Origin: an uncultured Aquimarina sp.
GTDB lineage: Bacteria; Bacteroidota; Bacteroidia; Flavobacteriales; Flavobacteriaceae
Length of the DNA: 37,558 nt
Direction: 5' to 3'
NCBI RefSeq assembly: GCF_947492965.1
Contig: NZ_CANLOZ010000018.1
Span: 1 to 37,558, forward strand
This document shows, piece by piece, positions 23,591 to 30,454 of this stretch (positions within the stretch are counted from its first letter, which is position 1; every line of letters begins with the position of its first letter). The position numbers and the translations under genes are program-made. Below the pieces are notes generated by a model. The model saw nothing but the letters and a program-made list of their open reading frames with translations. It made no database searches and had not been told where the DNA came from.

Positions 23591-24574
23591 TTAAAATCTG
23601 TATGCTACGTTAAATGTTCCATATCCATGATTTTCAGTATCATTTAATACTCCTGTTGACCATAAGTAGATGAAGTTGATTGAGAATCTATTCAAAGAAT
23701 AAAACAAGCCACTACTAAGATGCCATGAAATATTGTTAAGCTCATCCACTCCATATGCTTTGTCGTCGAATATATTTCCTTGTATGGTTGCATTATAAGC
23801 TACAAAACGAGTTTCTACATTAAATTTGAAAAATAGTTCGGAATTTTTCTTCGGTAGTAATATAGAATTATGAAAACCGCTAGACTCTGTAATACTTCTG
23901 TATTTACCGATTCTAAAACCTGCGGTAGGTGCAGCCCTTATGTATAAACTCCCTAGATGTGCTGTTCCTCCTGCATAAATATGAAACCATTTGGCAGAAG
24001 GATTGAAATCATATAGTAAAGAACTTTTAAAATTTAATATAAATTGATTTTCTAATTGAAATTGCCAACCATCATAGATAGGATCTCCAGTGATATTTTC
24101 ATGAAACCAATCCTGTATTGCTCCTACCTGCGATGAAGGTCCAATGATACCTGTTAAAATTTCTGATTTCACGAAAGATCTTTCAAAAGTATAAGTGGCA
24201 CCAAGGGTTGCATATAATAATCCTGCAAATGGACGATCAAAATCATCTCGATCTTCAATTTCAGGTGTTAAAGCAAATTCGCGAACTCCAGAAGGTGTGT
24301 AACCTTCTATTTTTAAGCCTATTGAATAGAAAACGTTTTTTTTGGTTTTAAATAATTTTTGTAAGCCTAAGAATTTTTCCTTTTTGAAAGCGTACTCTAA
24401 TCCAATTCCATAAGAATAATATCTGTCAGAATCTCTGAAAACTGCAAAGATATCATTGTCAATAACGACTTTTGTTTCGGAATGAAAAGTCTTTTTTTGA
24501 GGTTCTGTATCATCTTGAGCAGATAAAATATTAATAAAAGTAAAAAGTAAAAGAAAAGGAACTTTTGAATTCAT
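23591..24574 (-). CDS. LpxR-family outer-membrane lipid A deacylase
   Basis: I take Met at 24574 as start (327 residues), because it begins the signal peptide MNSKVPFLLLFTFINILSAQ and sits just below a promoter box. An ATG at 24598 would fall inside the promoter-proximal leader. The mature protein is a predicted 12-strand barrel ending in an aromatic residue (VAYRF). Residues matching the LpxR active site are N40-D41 (VIDNDIF), S54 (DRYYSYG, usually Thr) and H158 (QDWFHENI). LpxR of Salmonella removes the 3' acyloxyacyl group of lipid A in the outer membrane. Whether this one acts on flavobacterial lipid A is inference. Confidence 0.82.
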   Translation of the reverse strand: MNSKVPFLLLFTFINILSAQDDTEPQKKTFHSETKVVIDNDIFAVFRDSDRYYSYGIGLEYAFKKEKFLGLQKLFKTKKNVFYSIGLKIEGYTPSGVREFALTPEIEDRDDFDRPFAGLLYATLGATYTFERSFVKSEILTGIIGPSSQVGAIQDWFHENITGDPIYDGWQFQLENQFILNFKSSLLYDFNPSAKWFHIYAGGTAHLGSLYIRAAPTAGFRIGKYRSITESSGFHNSILLPKKNSELFFKFNVETRFVAYNATIQGNIFDDKAYGVDELNNISWHLSSGLFYSLNRFSINFIYLWSTGVLNDTENHGYGTFNVAYRF

Positions 24575-24599
24575 TGTAATAAAAGGTGTGTCTATCAAA

Positions 24600-24607
24600 C
24601 AAAGGTA
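24600..24607 (-). promoter_or_regulatory. Promoter -7 box for the LpxR-like gene
   Basis: On the minus strand TACCTTTG matches TAnnTTTG, 25 bases before the ATG at 24574. This supports that start over the ATG at 24598. Confidence 0.55.
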
Positions 24608-24654
24608 TAAATCATTCTATTTTTGAGTTTGTATTTTAACGTTTATATAATAGT

Positions 24655-25110
24655 TTAAGGAATTGGGAGAAAAGAAAAGTCTTTTACCTCTGTCATTACG
24701 AAGGAGCTTTGTACCTTAGAAATATTCTCTAAAGATGCTAATTTATTAGAAAGGAAGTGTTGGTAACTTTCCATATCCTTTGCATAGATTTTAATAAGGT
24801 AGTCAAACATTCCAGCAACATGATAACACTCTACAACTTCTGGAAATTGCTGAATATCCTTCTCAAACTTTTTAAGATAATCTGTTTGATGAAGGTTTAA
24901 GGTAACATTACAGAATACCATAAGTTGTAATCCTGCCTTTTTTCTATCTAGTATCGCTTTATACGATTTTATATAACCTTCTTTTTCTAGTTTTTTTACT
25001 CGTTCGAATATTGGGGTAGTAGTAAGGTTTAGTCGCTCTGCAATCTCCTTAATGGTAATTTTACCATTTTTCTGCAATAAGTTAAGGATTGATCGATCTA
25101 TTTTATCCAT
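24655..25110 (-). CDS. Lrp/AsnC-family transcriptional regulator
   Basis: This 151-residue regulator opens with the classic Lrp start MDKIDRSILNLLQKNGKITIKE... and a winged helix-turn-helix (about 1-60, NLTTTPIFERVKKLEKEGYI). A RAM/AsnC ligand-binding domain follows (about 65-145, with VVECYHVAGMFDYLIKI). Lrp members form octamers and sense amino acids. It is divergent from the Cys/Met PLP enzyme across 195 bases, a layout that strongly suggests it controls that gene in response to methionine or a related amino acid. Confidence 0.93.
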   Translation of the reverse strand: MDKIDRSILNLLQKNGKITIKEIAERLNLTTTPIFERVKKLEKEGYIKSYKAILDRKKAGLQLMVFCNVTLNLHQTDYLKKFEKDIQQFPEVVECYHVAGMFDYLIKIYAKDMESYQHFLSNKLASLENISKVQSSFVMTEVKDFSFLPIP

Positions 25111-25305
25111 ATTTTTTTTCTAATAGTAGATACTTTTTAAGTTAAAAATAGAATATTATTCTTTAAAAAATCGTGTTTTTTATTTTAAATTCTAAATGTT
25201 AATCTATTTATGGATTTTATTTCTTTGTTTGGTAGTTTTATACTGCTAAGAAGTAGGAATATTTCTTTTTAATAGATGTATCAATAATAGAAAAGGTATC
25301 TACAG

Positions 25306-26580
25306 ATGAACGAACATGATTTTAGTCCAGAAAGCTTAATGATGACATATGGTTATAAACCTGAATTATCTGAAGGAGCAATTAAATGTCCAATTTTTCA
25401 AACATCAACTTTTGTTTTTAAAACAGCAGAAGAGGGAAAAGCTTTTTTCGAATTAGCTTATGGTTTAAGAGAAAAATCTGAAAAAGAAGAATTAGGTTTA
25501 ATTTATAGTCGAATTAACAATCCAAACTTAGAAATATTAGAAAATAGATTATGTCTTTGGGATAAAGCAGACGACTGTGCTGTTTTCGAAAGCGGGATGT
25601 CTGCGATAAGCACTGTTTTGTTAGAGTTCTTAAAACCTGGTGATCTATTAGTATATAGCAATCCAGTATATGGAGGAACAGATCATTTTATACATCATTT
25701 CTTAGATAAAATAGGAGTGCATACGATTGGTGTTATGCCCAATCAGAGTATTGAAGAAGTAGAAAAGATGATCGATGCATCTGGTAAGGCTGATAGGTTG
25801 GCGATGATTTATTTAGAAACACCTGCCAATCCTACAAATGATATTGTAGATATTAGTAAGTTTAGTCAAATTGCTTCTAAATATAGTTCAGAAGATAAAA
25901 AAGCATTAGTAGCTGTAGATAATACCTATATGGGACCGTTATGGCAGCATCCTTTGCAATGTGGTGCAGATTTCGTATTGTATTCAGCAACTAAATATAT
26001 TGGAGGACATAGTGATTTAATTGCAGGTGCGGTGTTAGGAAATGCTGAATTAATGGTTCGCGTAAAAACATTAAGAACGTTTTTAGGGAATATGGTCAGT
26101 CCTCATACCGCTTGGTTGATGTTACGAAGTTTAGAAACCTTAAAAGTACGAATGGATCAACAGACAAAGAATGCACAAGTTGTAGCAAATTACCTAAACA
26201 TGCATCCCAAAGTTGAGAAAGTGTATTATTTAGGTTTGTTAGAAGAAGGAACCGAGGCACATGGTATTTATAAGAAACAATGTTCTGCTCCTGGTGCTAT
26301 GGTATCTTTTGATATCGTAGGTGGAGAAAAAGAGGCTTTTATGTTTCTTAACAATCTCAAGTTAATGAAACTTGCAGTAAGTTTAGGTAGTACAGAGAGT
26401 TTGGCAGAGCATCCTAAAACGATGACACATGCAGGAGTGGATGAGCAACAAAGGCAACAAATGAATATTACAGATCAGTTGGTACGATTATCTATTGGTG
26501 TAGAGAGCGCAGATGACTTGATTTGGGATCTAGAACAAGCACTGGAAAAGGTTTCAGCCACTAGTGCCGTAATGGTTTAA
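25306..26580 (+). CDS. Cys/Met metabolism PLP-dependent enzyme (cystathionine gamma-synthase/methionine gamma-lyase type)
   Basis: This 424-residue cytosolic enzyme of fold type I has PLP lysine K230 in SATKYIGGHSD, D205 in VDNTYMGP, the phosphate-binding Y68-x-R70 pair in YSRINNP and Y122 in NPVYGGTDH. The family includes cystathionine gamma-synthase, cystathionine lyases and methionine gamma-lyase, and sequence alone does not separate them. The divergent Lrp/AsnC regulator favours a catabolic enzyme such as methionine gamma-lyase, which splits methionine to methanethiol, ammonia and 2-oxobutyrate. A cysteine stands beside the acidic stretch at 88-91 (KADDCAVFESGMSA). It is followed by a hairpin terminator. 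Confidence 0.9.
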   Translation: MNEHDFSPESLMMTYGYKPELSEGAIKCPIFQTSTFVFKTAEEGKAFFELAYGLREKSEKEELGLIYSRINNPNLEILENRLCLWDKADDCAVFESGMSAISTVLLEFLKPGDLLVYSNPVYGGTDHFIHHFLDKIGVHTIGVMPNQSIEEVEKMIDASGKADRLAMIYLETPANPTNDIVDISKFSQIASKYSSEDKKALVAVDNTYMGPLWQHPLQCGADFVLYSATKYIGGHSDLIAGAVLGNAELMVRVKTLRTFLGNMVSPHTAWLMLRSLETLKVRMDQQTKNAQVVANYLNMHPKVEKVYYLGLLEEGTEAHGIYKKQCSAPGAMVSFDIVGGEKEAFMFLNNLKLMKLAVSLGSTESLAEHPKTMTHAGVDEQQRQQMNITDQLVRLSIGVESADDLIWDLEQALEKVSATSAVMV

Positions 26581-26624
26581 ACGTTAATCAATTTTTTAAG
26601 AAAAATAATCTTTACGAAATATTG

Positions 26625-26648
26625 ACCCGGCTACATGCGTAGCTGGGT
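26625..26648. terminator. Terminator between the PLP enzyme and DUF418 genes
   Basis: ACCCGGCTA (26625-26633) pairs with TAGCTGGGT (26640-26648) with one G-T wobble and a 6-base loop, followed by TTAATATTT. It serves two convergent genes. Confidence 0.65.
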
Positions 26649-26655
26649 TTAATAT

Positions 26656-27885
26656 TTACGAAGCTTTTCTTATTGGAAATACTTTCTTGTACGTAAGACA
26701 TCTCCAAATCCATTCTAAAGGACCAAAACTAAAATAACTTAACCATACTTTACTAAGTATCAGCTGAAAGATAAAAACAATAAATGCTGTTCCTAATGCA
26801 ACAGATGGGCTTAGAGTTTCGTAAAGTTTAAAACCAACAGAGCTAAATAAGATAAGACCTACTAAACTTTGTGTAACATAGTTGGTTAATGCCATTCTTC
26901 CTGCATATTTTAAAGGAGATAAAATCTTCTTTAATTTAGAATAGTACCAAAGCCATCCAATTCCCCAAAGGTAAAATAAGCCCATACACACATCAGAAAG
27001 TACCATTAGTTTTATGAATATTGGTCTGAAATATTCATTATTGTAAACCTCATATTCTGGAAGTATAAAAAGAAAAACTAATCTGTAAATGTTAGAAATT
27101 ATGGTAATTAATAACATTGGTGTTTTAATCTTAATTATAAAAACATCTAAATTTTCATTGATTTTGTTTTTTCCGATGTATAAACCAAGAAGAAACATTG
27201 ATATCGCTACAGGTGCTAAAAAACCAAAAAGCATAGGAATATTGTAAAGATATTCCAGCAATCGTAATTTCATTCCTTCAAAATAAGTACCATTCTTTAT
27301 GATTTGATTTACTGTAGTCCCAGTATATTCCATTAAGTAGGTCTCAGGTCTGAAGTTTATAAAATCAAACAAAAAAACTAAAAGTTGATCATAAAAAGGA
27401 AATAATAGAAAGATAGTAGAAAGAGTGAGGACTAGTTTGTTTGATTTTTTTATTAATAATGTAATAAATAGTCCTAATATAGCATATAGGTTGAGTACAT
27501 CTCCGGACCATAATAAAATTATATGTAAAACACCTATAATTAATAAAAAGAGCATTCTTCTTCTAAAAAAAGAAAATGACAACATATTTTTGTCTAACAT
27601 TTTAATGGCCTGCATCGAAATCCCCAGACCAAACAATAAAGAGAAAATCGGGAAAAACTTTGTGTAAAAGAATAGCTGTAAAATTTTTTCGGAAATTTGA
27701 TCTATAATAGAAGTCCATTGTTTAGCGAATTCGTCTTGATTTAGAAAAGTGGAATTCATGATAACTATGTTTACAACAAAAATTCCAAGAATTGCAAAAC
27801 CTCTGTAAACATCTAAGATTTCGATTCTTTTTTTTGTTTGTACAGGTGCCTTAGAGAACTTGTTTATAGATACTTTAGTTTTAAT
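26656..27885 (-). CDS. DUF418 (YeiB-like) membrane protein, apparently with an ATT start codon
   Basis: The first ATG in frame (27759) would give 367 residues, but the same open frame continues upstream with KKRIEILDVYRGFAILGIFVVNIV. This is the conserved DUF418 N-terminus and first membrane helix. Before the in-frame TAA at 27898-27900 there is no ATG, GTG or TTG; the best-placed candidate is ATT at 27883-27885 (then Lys-Thr-Lys-Val-Ser), giving about 409 residues, a normal length. About ten membrane segments follow, and the C-terminus (AGRMALTNYVTQS, GPLEWIWR) is typical of DUF418. The family's function is unknown, possibly transport or acyl transfer. Either ATT is the true start, or the start codon was lost and a shortened protein is made. 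Confidence 0.75.
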   Translation of the reverse strand: MKTKVSINKFSKAPVQTKKRIEILDVYRGFAILGIFVVNIVIMNSTFLNQDEFAKQWTSIIDQISEKILQLFFYTKFFPIFSLLFGLGISMQAIKMLDKNMLSFSFFRRRMLFLLIIGVLHIILLWSGDVLNLYAILGLFITLLIKKSNKLVLTLSTIFLLFPFYDQLLVFLFDFINFRPETYLMEYTGTTVNQIIKNGTYFEGMKLRLLEYLYNIPMLFGFLAPVAISMFLLGLYIGKNKINENLDVFIIKIKTPMLLITIISNIYRLVFLFILPEYEVYNNEYFRPIFIKLMVLSDVCMGLFYLWGIGWLWYYSKLKKILSPLKYAGRMALTNYVTQSLVGLILFSSVGFKLYETLSPSVALGTAFIVFIFQLILSKVWLSYFSFGPLEWIWRCLTYKKVFPIRKAS

Positions 27886-27995
27886 GGTAGGTAAGATTTA
27901 TTAACTACAAAAATGAAGATACTTTTCTGTTTCACAAAATGAAATAGCTATCAAATATTTTTCAAAAAATGCCGTATGCGTTTGTAGATGTTCAG

Positions 27996-29213
27996 TTATT
28001 TTGAAAATTTTTCTGCTATCAAATCCCACAATTCATCGTATCCTTCATCATATCCCAAAGCCCAAATACCAATACCAGAAATCTTTTTTTCTTTAACCCA
28101 ATCATATTTTATAGATAAAGATTTCACATCTTCAAAAAAAAGCTGTCTGTATTCCTCGTTATTAAAATCTTTCATAACCATATAACTAGAAGAGCTTTTG
28201 GGATCAAATTGGACAGGAATCTTTAATGAATCTATATAGGTGCTTTTAATAGTGTGATAGCGCGGATGCGATTTAAATGTATTTACGGTGCTTCCTATTT
28301 TTGGTTTTTTCGTATACCATTCTGCACCATAATAGGGTAATCCTACAATGAGTTTGTCAAAACGTACACCTTTGTTATAATAATAATCAATAGAAGATTG
28401 TAATCCTTTTCCAAATTTTTTGGTTTTTGCAAATGGTGTAACAGGACCGGTAATTTTGCTAAAACTACCAAAGTAATCGTATCCCATTAAAGTATAAAAA
28501 TCAACATATGTATCTATAGCATTAATATCAAAAATATCATTCCAATCTTTTGCATAAAGACATAAAGAAACCTGGTAGTTTGGATTTACTTCTTTCAAAT
28601 GTTTAGAAATATTGATAATAAATTGAGAGAATTGCTTTCTGTTTTTTCTAGAAACACCTTCAAAATCAATATTTATTCCATTTGCAGATCGCTGATTTAA
28701 TAGAATAGCTAAACTATCTCCTAATACTTTTTGAGCTTTTTTGTTTTCTAAGAAAATACGATTGTTTTTAGCTCCAAAGTTCGAAACAGATAAAAAAACT
28801 TTACATCCTTTTGTTTTTGCACTATCTATAAGAGCAGTAGTTTTCCACTGATGAATGTTTTTATAACTTCCTGTTTTAGGTTGTATTTCATAAGAAAAAT
28901 AGGAAACACCCCATAACAATGAAAAATTATAATTTTTATACATTGATCCGTTTGGATAGATATGCCATCCAAAGGTTCGTACACCTGGAAGCAGTGTACT
29001 ATTTGGATGATTTTTCTTTTTAATTGAGATATTGTGTAGACTATCCCACTGCTTTTCGGTTTTGAAATTATGTTTCGTGAATTCAGTGTTTAATAAATTA
29101 CGATGACTTATGTAGTTGGGGTTTTCTGTATCAGTTTTAACTTCTTCCGATGTATTTTGATTACATCCGATTAATTGTAATATTAAAAGTAATAGAAGAA
29201 ATAACTGCTTCAT
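27996..29213 (-). CDS. GH18-family lipoprotein (chitinase-like or peptidoglycan glucosaminidase-like)
   Basis: This 405-residue lipoprotein has lipobox LIGC (Cys17) and one TIM barrel (about 75-400). The GH18 catalytic strand reads NGINIDFEG (178-186) with general acid E185 and D183, while two outer aspartates of the usual DGxDxDxE are Asn. The closing motif IGIWALGYDEGYDELW matches GH18 proteins related to spore-cortex lytic YaaH/SleL. These cut N-acetylglucosamine linkages in chitin or peptidoglycan. The Asn changes also occur in YaaH-like members as far as I recall, so activity is likely but unproven. It has its own region upstream (29214 onward) and no partner in an operon. Confidence 0.85.
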   Translation of the reverse strand: MKQLFLLLLLILQLIGCNQNTSEEVKTDTENPNYISHRNLLNTEFTKHNFKTEKQWDSLHNISIKKKNHPNSTLLPGVRTFGWHIYPNGSMYKNYNFSLLWGVSYFSYEIQPKTGSYKNIHQWKTTALIDSAKTKGCKVFLSVSNFGAKNNRIFLENKKAQKVLGDSLAILLNQRSANGINIDFEGVSRKNRKQFSQFIINISKHLKEVNPNYQVSLCLYAKDWNDIFDINAIDTYVDFYTLMGYDYFGSFSKITGPVTPFAKTKKFGKGLQSSIDYYYNKGVRFDKLIVGLPYYGAEWYTKKPKIGSTVNTFKSHPRYHTIKSTYIDSLKIPVQFDPKSSSSYMVMKDFNNEEYRQLFFEDVKSLSIKYDWVKEKKISGIGIWALGYDEGYDELWDLIAEKFSK

Positions 29214-29357
29214 TTTTTAGATCTTAGTTTTAGTAGTTCACTTTGGTTGATATGATTGTTACTTTAAAGATAGTATTAAAGTTTAGATAATAAATCTTGT
29301 TTTTTAAAATTATTAAATAGTTTTAAATAATTGATTATCAGTATTTTATTTTGAAAA

Positions 29358-29400
29358 GGGGGATTGTCACTATGAATTTCGGGTGTTTTCCCCCATTGTG
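29358..29400 (+). promoter_or_regulatory. GC-rich paired element upstream of the micropeptide promoter
   Basis: Within very AT-rich sequence, GGGGGATTGT (29358-29367) and CCCCCATTGT (29390-29399) stand 32 bases apart, start to start. The ATTGT part is a direct repeat, while the G and C runs are complementary (GGGGGA can pair with TCCCCC). The right copy contains the TTG used as the -33 promoter element. This looks like an activator or repressor site, by inference. Confidence 0.4.
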
Positions 29401-29426
29401 CTGTGTGTTTTCCTGAAGTATATTTG
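29396..29426 (+). promoter_or_regulatory. Promoter of the tandem micropeptide genes
   Basis: TTG (29396-29398) and TATATTTG (29419-29426) are separated by 20 bases, a close match to the Bacteroidota TTG-N19/20-TAnnTTTG promoter. Transcription would begin near 29433, about 43 bases before the first micropeptide ATG. Confidence 0.65.
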
Positions 29427-29475
29427 TACCAGAAATATAAATAAAAAGATATTCACCATTTACACAGATAATATT

Positions 29476-29562
29476 ATGAACTTATTAGGCATTAACTTTC
29501 GTTTTATTTTAGATTTTTTACAAGAACTTCCTAAAGCTAGTAGTCACGCTATTCATAGATAA
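29476..29562 (+). CDS. Micropeptide A, 28 residues, novel tandem family
   Basis: An ATG at 29476 opens a 28-codon frame (start MNLLGINFRF, end ELPKASSHAIHR, TAA at 29560-29562). It aligns without gaps to the second peptide 126 bases downstream, with 18 of 28 residues identical. Among the identical codons the DNA differs at five synonymous third positions (Asn7, Lys20, Ser23, His24, Ile26), the pattern of selection on protein sequence. Residues 6-18 form an amphipathic, Phe-rich helix before Pro19; the tail is His- and Arg-bearing. It has no signal peptide or lipobox and is close to neutral. It follows a good promoter by about 43 bases. I do not recognise the family. Signalling peptide, toxin or bacteriocin-like product, or regulatory leader are all possible. 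Confidence 0.65.
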   Translation: MNLLGINFRFILDFLQELPKASSHAIHR

Positions 29563-29688
29563 TAAGAGACAAATTATAAGTAAAGACGAAATTCAAGTGT
29601 TTTCACGTATTTCGCAAGATCATTAGAGCAGTTAGTTTTACACCGTATTAAAATCCAAATTCTATTAAACAACTTTACACAAGATATT

Positions 29689-29775
29689 ATGAAACCATTT
29701 CGTATTAATTTTAAGTTTTTAAAAAAATTTTTAAGAGAACTTCCTAAGGCTTGTAGCCATGCTATACATAGATAA
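29689..29775 (+). CDS. Micropeptide B, 28 residues, paralogue of micropeptide A
   Basis: An ATG at 29689 opens a 28-codon frame (start MKPFRINFKF, end ELPKACSHAIHR, TAA at 29773-29775). It matches peptide A in length and in the INF-F---FL-ELPKA-SHAIHR pattern. The variable positions are mostly Lys or Arg here, making it strongly basic, about +7 against about +1 for A. Residue 22 is Cys here and Ser in A, so only B could form a disulfide or thioether. Its leader resembles that of A. A 10-base-pair hairpin and then a strong terminator follow, so A and B are very probably on one short transcript. Function is unknown. Confidence 0.65.
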   Translation: MKPFRINFKFLKKFLRELPKACSHAIHR

Positions 29776-29807
29776 ACCTGTGTATTTAGAAAAGGAAGAA
29801 ACAATTT

Positions 29808-29833
29808 ATTAGAATTTTGGGGGAAATTCTAAT
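29808..29833 (+). other. Hairpin with a G-rich loop downstream of the micropeptides
   Basis: ATTAGAATTT (29808-29817) pairs perfectly with AAATTCTAAT (29824-29833) around a TGGGGG loop. No T-run follows directly, so it is more likely an RNA stability, processing or binding element than a terminator. Confidence 0.45.
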
Positions 29834-29855
29834 AGTTAGTTATAATAGTGGGGAC

Positions 29856-29889
29856 AAAAAAACCGAATGTTTTTACATTCGGTTTTTTT
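29856..29889. terminator. Strong bidirectional terminator
   Basis: A perfect 15-base-pair stem (AAAAAAACCGAATGT at 29856-29870 with ACATTCGGTTTTTTT at 29875-29889) closes a TTTT loop. It ends the micropeptide transcript on the plus strand and lies 26 bases past the stop of the minus-strand glycosidase. Confidence 0.92.
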
Positions 29890-29914
29890 AATATTAAATT
29901 TTAATCTTTTGAAA

Positions 29915-30454
29915 TTAGCGAATAATAAACCTACTACTAGTTTTATCGGATTTAAGAATATATACTCCGCTAGGTAAATTAGAAATATCTAAGCTAATAG
30001 CTTGATTATCTGGATTTAGATTCATGATTTGTTTTCCCGTAATATCATATAGTCGTAAATACCAATTTCCTTTTTGAAATATGTTTACATAAGTACCTTT
30101 AACAGGATTAGGAGATATTATTAAAGTAGCTTTATTATTGTTTTCGTTACCAAATCCAGATTCTTTTAATGATTCTGGTAATACTTGGATTATGGTAACT
30201 TTTTTAGTTCTTAGTCCTTCATTATCTATAGCAACTACTCTTACTCGATAGTTTCCGGTAGCTAGATTTTGTAGTTTTTCATTTCCTCCCCATCCGTAGG
30301 GAGCTTCTGTATCAATACGGATTAATTCTCCATTTAGATATAGTCTGACCTCTCTAATTTCTCCATCTTGGTCATTAGCATCTGCTCTAACTACAAGATT
30401 GTCTCCCTCAAAATAAGTATTCGTATCTGTTGGTTGCAATATCGTAAGTTCTGG
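29915..30454 (-). repeat. 540-base module encoding Ig-like domain plus sorting signal (copy 1)
   Basis: The stretch encodes residues 520-698 and the stop. It aligns without gaps to 32181-32720; I count 28 amino-acid differences in 179 (about 84% identity), with blocks of 30 or more identical residues. Confidence 0.9.

Larger units (their letters stand above)
29456..29775 (+). repeat. Tandem duplication carrying two micropeptide genes with similar leaders
   Basis: Two diverged units (about 29456-29562 and 29670-29775) each hold a TTTACACA leader, a TATTATGAA start region and an 87-base gene with the same 3' half. The 126 bases between the genes show no third copy. Confidence 0.7.

Noticed and set aside
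25111..25305. Possible SAM-type riboswitch upstream of the Cys/Met PLP enzyme
   Set aside because: No extended hairpin set or terminator/antiterminator pair is visible in the 195 bases. The divergent Lrp/AsnC regulator is a simpler explanation for control.
29574..29804. 76-codon frame on the minus strand across the micropeptide region
   Set aside because: It lies opposite the second micropeptide, has no promoter or family resemblance, and does not show the synonymous substitution pattern seen on the plus strand.
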